Of a stretch of DNA of 39,084 nt, positions 32,001-39,084 are shown piece after piece. Source of the DNA: Ectocarpus siliculosus (taxonomy: Eukaryota; Sar; Phaeophyceae; Ectocarpales; Ectocarpaceae). The position numbers were made by a program, and so were the translations under genes. The notes under the pieces are model-generated. The model saw only the letters and a list, made by a program, of their open reading frames with translations. It was not told where the DNA came from and ran no database searches. The stretch spans positions 7,554,909 to 7,593,992 of the forward strand of contig FN649727.1 in assembly GCA_000310025.1 (NCBI GenBank), in the 5' to 3' direction. Within the stretch, counting starts at the first letter, position 1. Each line of letters starts with the position of its first letter.

Positions 32001-33563
32001 GCTCACTCTCTTCTCAACCCCAAGCGGCCGCGGACGATAGGGCGGCGGCGGCGCAGTCATCGCGCCCGGGCGAGACCACCGGTCTCCTCCCGTCCAGGGG
32101 CGGGACTATCCAGGAGGATGGGGGCGGCGGCGGGAGGCCCGGCGGCGGGCTTAGGAGCGTGGGGTTCTCTGATACGGTCGAGCTCGCTTCGTTCGAGCAC
32201 CTCCTCGAGGAGGAGATCGACAAGGCAAGGAAACGCGAGTGTGTTGGTTGTGATTTTGGTTGGTCTTGGTCTTGAGGAGCAGGCAAGGAGTGTTAAATGG
32301 TCTTGAGAAGAATGCATGGCGCGAGTGTCATTGTGATTTTGGTTGTTCTTGAGGAGATGGGCAGGGCAAGGCATCAGTGTCGTGTATTTGTTGGTCTTGA
32401 GGTTTGTTGTGGTGGGGATCGTGGTGTTGCCATCATCGTTTGTCCAAGAAGAAAAAAGGATTCCAAACAAAGACGTGCACGAAATTTGAAGGCGGGCACC
32501 GCGGGGGGGAGTTTAGGACAGAGGAAGGACTGCGGAATACCGTAGGTTGCGCAATATACCACACCCTCTGGCCCGATTTTCGAAGCTCGATTACTCGGCA
32601 GGAAACACGGTGACGGTGCCCAAAATGGCGGGAGGCGTTGGAACCGTCCCGTCGAGAGCTTTCCGACAACGTATGCTTTGATCTCAGCATCCTCTTCGCC
32701 GGCGGTGGAGTAACACGGCTTTGGAAATCATTCTAGGGGGTGTGGTACCTTTTGCAGCCTACGGTACCCGTTCGATATATGTTTCTCGGAAGGGATGTTC
32801 TTGGAGATTACTCAAGGCGAAGATCTGAACGACACCTGCTGCTGCGAAAGTGACCTTTGGAAGGAAAGGTCCCATCTCCCTGACACCTAGATACATCGAG
32901 GACGATTGATTCCCCTCTGTAACAACTGGCGTCATCGCCGTGAATTTCTTTTTCGTTGCGCCCGCAGGTTTCTCGAAAACGAACTTCTTGGCGATTATTT
33001 TTGGCGATGGTTTGAACAACACGTGCCGTTTTTTTTTTTTATTGCCACAGGTGGAGCGTTTCTACCTGAAGGTGGTCAACGACCTGGAGGGCGAGCTTAC
33101 CGACCTTGACCCTACCGTGCCGATTCAGGCGGCCCTCGAGAGCCACAACGAACGCCACGCCGACCCGACCGCGGCGGGGGATAAGTCCCCCTGGGTCATG
33201 AAATGTGAGAGAATGCAACAGCAGCAGCAGCGGTGAAGCGCAAGGGATAACGCCGCAAGGTCTGGGTGGTGCGCTTGGTTGATTTGTGTGGCTTGACCTG
33301 TGAAACGCGAAGTGTTTTGTTTGCTGTGCTGATGTTGGATTGGTCACGAAAGTACCCTGGTGAACCGGTGTACCGTGTCACCGTGTCAGGGAGGGGGTAA
33401 ATTTTGTGTGCGAGACGGCAAGGAGCAGAATGAGAGTGCTTTGCTGCCTACATGACCACGCGGCACTCTCTTGTCTTGTAGGGCGTTGGTTATTTTTTTA
33501 GTTTTCAAGCGTTGCACGAGGCGGGTGGCTTACCTGCTTGGCGGTGTGCTGGAGGATCAGGCA

Positions 33564-33626
<63 letters not shown>

Positions 33627-36600
33627 TTCCGTCTCTTTCTTTCTCCCTCCGTTTATCTATTTATCTGTCTATCTTCAGTCTCTTGCTCTAAGTCTCGCTC
33701 CCTCGCTCTTTATCTATCTCTGTCAACCTCTACTATTCCTTTCTCTTCTTGCACCCACAAATTTCTTGCGTTCTCAAATTTCTCGTGCTCAAGCTCTTTA
33801 GTGGAAGAACGAATAATATCAGCGTGCCCATATGTCCGTTTTCACTACACCCTTCGGCGCCAAAACTTCCACTTCCCCCGGCCTATCCGCCCCGCCTACC
33901 CTGAACCATACCGCGCAGCGAAACCAAAGCTGGACAAGAAGAGGGAGGATTCTCTGAAGCGGGCACTCTTGGACCTGTACCGAGACCTTACCCTGCTGCA
34001 GAACTTCGCCATCGTCAACTACACGGCTGTCGTGAAGGTCCGCGTGGTGTTTGGAGCGCGTGTTTGTTTCGTGGCGGTATGTGGGGGGGGGGGAGCGGGG
34101 GCGACGACGCGTTTTGCGTTTTTTTGTTCCAGTTCCTAAGAAACTATTTCGTGAGCAATCGACGAAGAATTTTTATTTTTCTGGAGGGAGAATGAATGGG
34201 TCGAGGCTGTTTTTCCCTCAATGACAAAAAAGTGGGTGTCTGCGCGTTGTGCACCAACTGCAATACTAACTTCCCAGAGGCTTGGCTAAGAAAAGTGGTG
34301 AATTCGTTCCATTTTGTCCATGGGCCGGAAAGAAGGAAAATAGACAGACAGCGCCTCTTTTTTTGCACAACTGACTATTTTGGCCAAGAACACAGCAATG
34401 GCGTGGTAGTCAGGTGTCAAGGCAGGGCGAATCCGCAGCATATGCGATCGATAGCAGATGCGTGTTCGTGGCAGTACGCAAGTTAGCATAACAGCGAGCG
34501 AGTGCTGATTTGTAGTCGCCTTTTTTTTTTGCTTCTACCGGTGGGGCACGATTTTGGTGCGCGTGCGCGCTTTCGTTGATTCTCGCAACCACGATAGATG
34601 GCCTGTGATGTTGGACACCACGAAAGTAGTATGGTTTCTTTTCAGAAGCGTTCACGCCCCCCCCCCCCCCCCCTCCACGGCAGTTTGTTGCATGCACGAT
34701 CGGTGCCGTGTCATGTGGTTGAGGTGATGGTTGGTGGTTAGTGGTGGTGCTGCTGCTCTGGTGCTGCTCCTTTGGTCGATTTCAGGAAGGGAAACATTTT
34801 TATTTTTTTTTCACTGCCCGCCCCCGCCCCGCCGCCAAAGTAGGAAGGAACGACTGGCCATCGGTGATCAGTCCTGTGGGAACAAGGCTCCGTCCTCTCG
34901 AGGACGCGTGGCAAATGGTCTAACCGCTAAGGCATGCAACACATAAGAGTACGATCCCCCCCCCGCCCCGCCGCCACCGCTCCTCTGCCGATGGTGTTGT
35001 GCGGTGCGACTGACGACGCTACGCTACGCTGCGGTATCCGTTTTGTTGCGTGTTGCTCGTTTGTTGTGTTTTTGTTCGTGGCGTGATTAGATAACGAAGA
35101 AGTACGACAAGCAGGTGGTGGGGGCGGAGGAGCAGGAGTATCCCACCAGGGCGAGCCTCGACCCGGCGGTTGCTATCACGGGCAGGATGCTGGAGCACTT
35201 GCACCATCAGGTGACAAAATAGGGTACAGCAGGTGTAGCACGGAGCACTTGGTGGCAAGATAGGGTACAGGTGGTTGTGCGGGTGGGGCCTGGGGCGCTT
35301 GGTGACAATATAGGGTACAGGTGACGGTGCGGGTATTGCCTGGAGCACTTGGCGACAACAAAGGGTACAGGTGGTAGTGTGGGGGTTGCCTGGCGCACTT
35401 TAACCGTCAGGTGACAAGATAGGGTACAGGTGGCTGTGTGGGTGTTGCCTCGAGCACTTGGTGACACGAGTACACCGCCCTTCGTCCCGTCCCGTCTGGA
35501 CTTCTTCGTCCGTTGAACGTTCTTTTCGGTCAGGACTTCTACCACGTGAACAAGCTCAGGAGCGTAACCGCGGCGTGCGAGACTTTCTATGCCGGTATTT
35601 TCTGCGGAGGCAACGTGGCGCAGGCCCGGGGTCTGATGCTGCCGCAGAAGACGGACGAGAGGATAGATCTCGCACAATTCCAGGTAACAAAAGAGGGTAC
35701 AGACGCATGAACAACGGACGCCATTCGTTTAATAGCGGGATAAACAAACGGAGACGCGAACACGCTTTTTTTAGCCAACGGGATGCTTCTTGTAGTCAAC
35801 CGGCTTTCTCTACCCCCACCGTATCTCTCTCTCTCCCTCCCTCCCTCCCTGTTGCGTGTCTGGCGCCCCTGTGTATGTGTGTGTGTCGTAGCTCGGCTAC
35901 CGCATGGGCATGGCCGCGGTCCTGGCGTTCTGGATCCTCTGGGACTGCTGCCTGGAGCCCGAGGGAGACGACCCCGGCTGGCAAGTCAGCGTCCTCCTGC
36001 ACCCAGCCTTCCCGGTGAGAGCCGCTGCCAATAGCCCCCCACCACCACCACCGCCCCGCCGCCCCCGGTGTTCGCAATCGGGGTTGAGTTCTCGTCGCTT
36101 GGCAACGACGTTGGTAAACAAGCCAATTCACTTCGTCAACTCGGCAACCAGGTTACCGGGTTTTTTTTTGGCGGTAACCATAATGGTGGTCGAGTAGATC
36201 ATGTTGTGCGGGGTGGAGAACCTTAGCTCCGCGCAAGGGGGATGATCGCACCACGTTGTGTTAAAATGGTCAAGCATCCTCGAGGCAGTTACACAGTGCT
36301 TACAACTGTCTCTGGAAGTGTAGCACCAGAAAATAAATTAAGTCATACGCAGCTGTCATCCGTACGCAAGGAAGTAAGCACAAGATGCCGAACACCCTTA
36401 GCAGGATGCAGCTCACCCTTCATGCGACTCGCCGAATACCTCACGGCGCTTCGCGCTTGGTGATGTGAGAGCCTGGTCCGGTGAGAATCCGGCGTGCTCC
36501 GTCCCGGCTTTGTAGGGATGCGAGGTCAATGGTCTAACGACTACGGCATGCACGACTATGAGTACCCCCCCCCCCCCCACCGCCCGCCGCCGCCGCCGCC

Positions 36601-38082
36601 GCAATATGTAACACTGACGCTGGGCAGGCGATAACACCAAGAGGTGTGTGTGTGTCAGCGGCTACTGCTCACTGTCTGTACCCCCACCCCCCCACCCCTT
36701 TTCCGCTCCTTTCTGCTTCTTGGGGTGACGTACTTTTACGTGACGGCTGAACAATTTATTTTCCGCTGTGGAACGAACTCACCCGGGGACTTGAACCGTT
36801 TTTGGGAATGTCAGGTTTACCGCGCCTTGGCAGGCATTCTGCTTCTTAGGTGGTGCTGGGGGCTGTCCTCGCTGGTCTGGGGTAGAGCACGGTAAGTTGT
36901 TGGCCTCTGCGCTGCTGCTGGCGGGTTATTATGTACGCAGGGGAGAGGGTGCGTGGGCGTTTTTTTCTTTCTTTCTTAGACGTGTAAGTTCTTGTATCTC
37001 GTATAACACCCCCGTCTTTTCTGGCTGTAGCACACCTCTTGTGTGCGGTCTCCCCCCCTCTCTGCTGAGGAGGCTCGGCGTGTGCACTGAAGGGTTGATA
37101 TTCATCGGCAACAGTTCCTCCGCAACAGTTCCTCCGCAGCAATTCCTCTGCGGTGCGTGGACAAGAAGCCCCGTGCAAGCGATGAAGGATGGAGCCAAGT
37201 TTTGAGGGAAACTCCCTCTCCGTAATTGACTTGAGACTGCTATGCATGCGTACATGCTACTGCCGCTGCTGCTGTTGCGCGTGTTTTTTTTTGCCCCACG
37301 TGGCTCGGCGAGAAAGCGCCGTCAGTCATCATCGCCCCACCAATGAGCGACACGCGTCTCCAGTTCTTGCCCCCCGGGTATACGAACGTTAGGAAGAAGA
37401 AGGTTCCAAACATTCTAAACTGTTTCTCAAACTTGTGTCACCGCCGTTGTGAATCCATCGCCAAGATTCAGTTTTTCTGGAGTGTAAAATCTACGGATTG
37501 AGATGTGTTTGTGTTGGTTGTTTGTGTAAGAATTGCAGCAACATAAAACAATAACACTCAACACGGAGAGACAAGTATCCCTGGTGTCAGTGAGGGTATC
37601 GTCTGCTCAAGGAATCCCCAGCCATGTTCACCGCTGTGCCCTGTGGCATCACGTATCACATGCTGTTTCGGGGCAGAGTAGAGCAGTTTTTGTTGAACGG
37701 ACACAGCCTCCTGCGGAGCAAATAAAAAGGTGGTACAACAGCAGTAGAAGCGGCGCGCTTTGCACGGGCCCCCGACGGAAGATTGACTCGGAGGTGACAC
37801 TCATGGATTTATCGTAACCCCCCTCGTTGACTCCCCTCCCTTTTTTATTTTTTCCCGTCGCCGCTTGATTGCACCGCACCTTGCATGGCGTGGTCTTTCT
37901 TGGGCGGTGGGCTCGGGTGTTGTTGTTGTTGTTGTTGCTGTTTGATTCGGCGGAGGAGCAGAATCAACTACATCTACCTCTTCGACATGGACCCAAGAGC
38001 GGTGTCCTCTCCGCTGCAGGTGTTCAACAACGTGGCGGCGGAGACGGTGGTGTACCTGGCGAACCTGCTCCTGTACTACAAG
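26088..38082 (+). CDS. SPX-EXS phosphate exporter (XPR1/PHO1/SYG1 type), 9 exons, 3' end outside window
   Basis: The exons are 26088-26224, 31978-32224, 33051-33204, 33919-34037, 35091-35210, 35534-35683, 35892-36014, 36815-36891 and 37962-38082. All phases match (2,0,1,0,0,0,0,2,0), giving 416 aa so far. The SPX domain senses inositol polyphosphates and covers residues 1 to about 220. It starts MVQFSLKLED, then YLDYRKLKKAIKQ, FEHLLEEEIDK-VERFYLKVV, LYRDLTLLQNFAIVNYTAVVK and the basic ITKKYDK helix, whose lysines bind the ligand in this family. Next come FYHVNKLR.., then GMAAVLAFWILWDC (first membrane segment), VYRALAGILLLRWCWGLSSL and INYIYLFDMDPRA, which follow the XPR1 membrane/EXS start (family W.WG.N...W...NY..IF). 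An Ala/Ser/Gly-rich insert of about 55 aa splits the SPX domain. Intron 1 is 5.75 kb; intron 2 has a GC donor. The EXS domain should continue to the right. Confidence 0.85.
26695..27215 (+). repeat. Repeat block A in SPX intron 1: GGTGCCATCTCTCCGACC units plus palindromes
   Basis: The left part (26718-26900) contains four to six degenerate copies of a CCGGTGC(C/G)ATCTCTCCGACC unit. The middle has two copies of a CACCCACGCACGCACACGGTCTT unit (26930 and 26970). The right part has AAAAAAGGCGGCGAC, CGTGGCTCCGTTATAAGAGGG, TACCTTACAAGAGGG and a perfect palindrome TATAGTGGGGT/C/ACCCCACTATA (27159-27181). The same modules, in partly reversed order, recur at 28550-29205 and 38460-38640. This looks like a non-coding DNA-transposon-like or satellite-like element. 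Confidence 0.55.
27555..27600 (+). repeat. Short dispersed repeat, copy 2
   Basis: The second copy of the repeat described at 12716-12763, here followed by a run of A (27599-27609), as expected for a retroposed short element. It lies in SPX intron 1. Confidence 0.5.
28550..29205 (+). repeat. Repeat block B in SPX intron 1
   Basis: This block shares with block A the AAGAGGGTACC words, CCCTCTTATAACGAAGCCACGAC (inverse of the block A GTCGTGGCTCCGTTATAAGAGGG), AAAAAAAGCGGCGA, and, at 29145-29200, three GGTGCCATCTCTCCGACC-like units. CTCCGATACAAGAGGG here is mirrored near 38500 by CCCTCTTGTATCGGAG. Confidence 0.55.
29206..31130. other. SPX intron 1, no further gene seen
   Basis: Open frames such as 29729-30181 show no family pattern and no splice context. 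At 30328-30356 there is a degenerate CCCAA/CCCTAAA run (ACCCAACCCAACCC then TAAACCCTCACCC) that resembles telomeric repeat but is only about 30 bp. Confidence 0.45.
31140..31313 (+). repeat. Two tandem 89-bp units in SPX intron 1
   Basis: Units begin at 31140 and 31229 with GAAAATATCAAGAAACGCCT and end GCGCCGCAACCGTCCGC. They differ at only a few positions, so the duplication is young compared with the other repeats. Confidence 0.9.
32207..32400 (+). repeat. Tandem repeats seeded at the SPX exon 2 donor
   Basis: The real border is GAGGAGATCGACAAG/GCAAGG (32210-32230). Downstream, GAGGAG....GCAAGG is repeated as GAGGAGCAGGCAAGG (32274-32288) and GAGGAGATGGGCAGGGCAAGG (32351-32371). A unit CGCGAGTGT..TTGTGATTTTGGTTG(G/T)TCTT is repeated with a period of about 84 bp. 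Confidence 0.65.
33566..33623. repeat. (TC)n microsatellite in SPX intron 3
   Basis: About 29 CT units lie between exon 3 (ends 33204) and exon 4 (starts 33919), followed by more CT-rich sequence to about 33790. Confidence 0.95.
34775..34964 (+). mobile_element. 5'-truncated copy of the LINE 3' end
   Basis: AAAGTAGGAAGGAACGACTG, GCCATCGGTGATCAGTCCTG, CGTCCTCTCGAGGACGCGTG and the tRNA-like end (ATGGTCTAACCGCTAAGGCA, TGCAACACATAAGAGTACGA, C run) match the inverse of 23629-23790, the 3' end of the LINE fragment. The match starts weakly near 34775 (GGAAGGGAAACATTTTTA). It lies in SPX intron 4, same strand as the gene, inverted relative to the LINE fragment. Confidence 0.75.
35190..35470 (+). repeat. 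Tandem repeats copying the exon 5 / intron 5 border of the SPX gene
   Basis: Unit 1 is the real border: CTGGAGCACTTGCACCATCAG/GTGACAAAATAGGGTACAG (donor at 35211). Five further imperfect units of about 49-59 bp follow, each with (C/T)GG.GCACTTGG..(A/G)ACAA..(T/A)AGGGTACAGGTGG..GTG.GGGT(G/A)TTGC. Unit 5 keeps the full junction (ACCGTCAG/GTGACAAGATAGGG), placing a decoy donor exactly 200 nt downstream at 35411. Confidence 0.85.
36066..36577 (+). mobile_element. Dispersed element of about 0.5 kb, right (inverted) copy
   Basis: This is the inverted counterpart of 24748-25290, lying in SPX intron 7 in the same sense as the gene. It starts in the GTCGCTTGGCAACGACG block and ends GATGCGAGGTCAATGGTCTA, ACGACTACGGCATGCACGAC, TATGAGTAC and 13 C. 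It has only one of the two 67-bp units found in the left copy. No coding capacity. Confidence 0.8.
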
Positions 38083-38310
38083 GTATATAGACCACAGCAG
38101 TACAATAGTAGTACTTGGAAAATGGTGAGATGATATTTTTAGCGAGGATCACCGTTGAAAAGGGTCGCCTTTCACATCATCCCGCTCCTGTATTACAAGG
38201 CACGGCTTCCAAATTGTGGAGATGACAAGGGTCATATCAATCCTCTCCTGTATTATATACACTAAGGTTCTTCGATTCTGCTGCGGAGATGGCCTGTTAA
38301 AAAGGGTCGC
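38064..38310 (+). repeat. Degenerate tandem repeats copying the SPX exon 9 border
   Basis: The real border CTGCTCCTGTACTACAAG/GTATAT (donor at 38083) is echoed by CCCGCTCCTGTATTACAAG/GCACGG (38181-38205) and CCTCTCCTGTATTATATACAC (38242 onward). Between them, AAGGGTCGCCTTTCACATCAT, AAGGGTCATATCAAT and AAAGGGTCGCATGACG recur. Only the first matches a usable GT donor. Confidence 0.6.
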
Positions 38311-39084
38311 ATGACGTGGTGTTGCACACACAGAGAAGCGTGCTCTTGCATAACCACCAAGTGTAGCGCCTCGTTGGACACATCTTGGGGCGCTCGACCA
38401 GTCGCTGGTCCGATCATCTTGTTCCAATACATGCCTTCAATCGAGTGTACTCTTGGCTCCGATATTCTACAAGAGGGTACTGTGACAAAGGGCCCTCGAC
38501 CCTCTTGTATCGGAGCCCCGTCTTATTCCGGCACAAGAGGGTACCTGACTACCCTGAAAGCGGGTCGAGTCCGTGACACAACCGATTTCGACCCGCCCTC
38601 TCTCTTTGTTTTGGAGCCACGACTGACTGTACTGGCAAAATCACCGCGTAGCAAGGAATTTCTCAAGGCCGACCGTCTTCGACTCACAAATCTACGCCCC
38701 CCCACGCCAAAAGTTATGGACAAGAAGGAAGGCGCTCGGGACGAGAAGCGTTCCAAGATGAGGAACGGCAGCAAAATGTTGCCACTTACAATCCCAGACT
38801 CGAGCAACATACGCTGAACACTGGGGTTATAGTGGGGATAGTTGCTGCTGTTCCTCGTCCTCGCACGCTTGTCTTGCCTAAGCGCCTTCCGGCTGGTTCA
38901 GAAGTTTGGCGTGGCGGGCGTTTTGGGGAGTCGAAGACGGCCGGCCTGCCTTTGAGAAAATCGGAAGGGCTATTGCCAAGAGCTCCTGATACAGTCAAGT
39001 CAGATACTCTTGACGCCGGTATGATTTACTCCTCCGCACGATTCAGGGAAGGAGGCCCAGAGAGGGGGGGGAGACGAAGTACGC
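38311..39084. other. Right edge: SPX-EXS intron 9 with repeat block C
   Basis: No EXS-like exon is visible after 38082, so this stretch is probably intron 9. 38455-38640 holds modules shared with repeat blocks A and B (CTACAAGAGGGTAC, CCCTCTTGTATCGGAG, GGCACAAGAGGGTACC, GGAGCCACGACTG). The open frame 38311-38817 runs through these repeats and is not supported as a gene. Confidence 0.5.

Noticed and set aside
35190-35470. Direct repeats as a possible CRISPR array
   Set aside because: The units are contiguous imperfect tandem copies without unique spacers, and the context is a eukaryotic intron.
36480-36577. A functional tRNA gene
   Set aside because: Only A-box- and B-box-like parts can be seen; there is no cloverleaf with a paired acceptor stem or anticodon arm, and the block recurs as the end of dispersed repeats.
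38311-38817. 168-aa open frame at the right edge
   Set aside because: It passes through repeat block C, shows no EXS similarity and does not follow from the phase of exon 9.

Overview
This is nuclear DNA of an intron-rich eukaryote. The best fit is a photosynthetic stramenopile, probably a brown alga. The reasons are genes cut into many short exons with GT-AG (and two GC-AG) introns, a strong excess of phase-0 introns, close-packed genes that mostly alternate strands with short divergent promoters, many CT and CTG microsatellites, and a plastid-type bipartite leader with Phe right after the predicted signal cleavage (AAG^FVG). The organism is inferred; no marker gene in the window names it. 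Few real genes appear as long ORFs. I built gene models by joining exons with matching phase at plausible splice sites.

Layout. (1) 1-200 is homopolymer-rich, low-trust sequence. (2) 1080-1217 (-) is the first exon of an AP-3 adaptor delta subunit, running off the left side; 233 bp away a divergent gene, 1451-4275 (+), encodes a plastid-targeted UPF0301/YqgE/AlgH protein. (3) 5877-7795 (-) encodes a 189-aa basic, probably nuclear protein with a conserved C-terminal block. (4) 8646-11632 (+) encodes a 732-aa, mostly disordered Gly/Arg-rich protein with an RVTF (PP1-docking) motif; 12273-12950 (+) holds two well-joined exons that are either its 3' end or a separate gene. (5) 13376-13600 holds a frame-shifted coding-like fragment. 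(6) 15343-22226 (-) is an 11-exon, 606-aa gene joining an N-terminal TPR domain to a C-terminal Aha1 N-domain: a likely two-handed Hsp90 co-chaperone. (7) 23629-25364 is a nest of retroelement remnants next to a 100-N gap. (8) 25669-25738 (-) is an orphan first exon, divergent from (9) an SPX-EXS (XPR1/PHO1/SYG1-type) phosphate exporter starting at 26088 (+); nine exons reach 38082 and the gene continues past the right side.

The two most interesting points are the TPR-Aha1 fusion, whose five carboxylate-clamp residues all appear present, and a recurring pattern in which introns carry tandem repeats that copy the splice junction itself (SPX introns 2, 5 and 9, and the acceptor side of intron 5 of the TPR-Aha1 gene). 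Unrelated repeats (a LINE remnant and a roughly 0.5-kb element present as distant inverted copies) share one tRNA-like 3' end with a poly-C tail, suggesting a SINE/LINE pair with common 3' ends.
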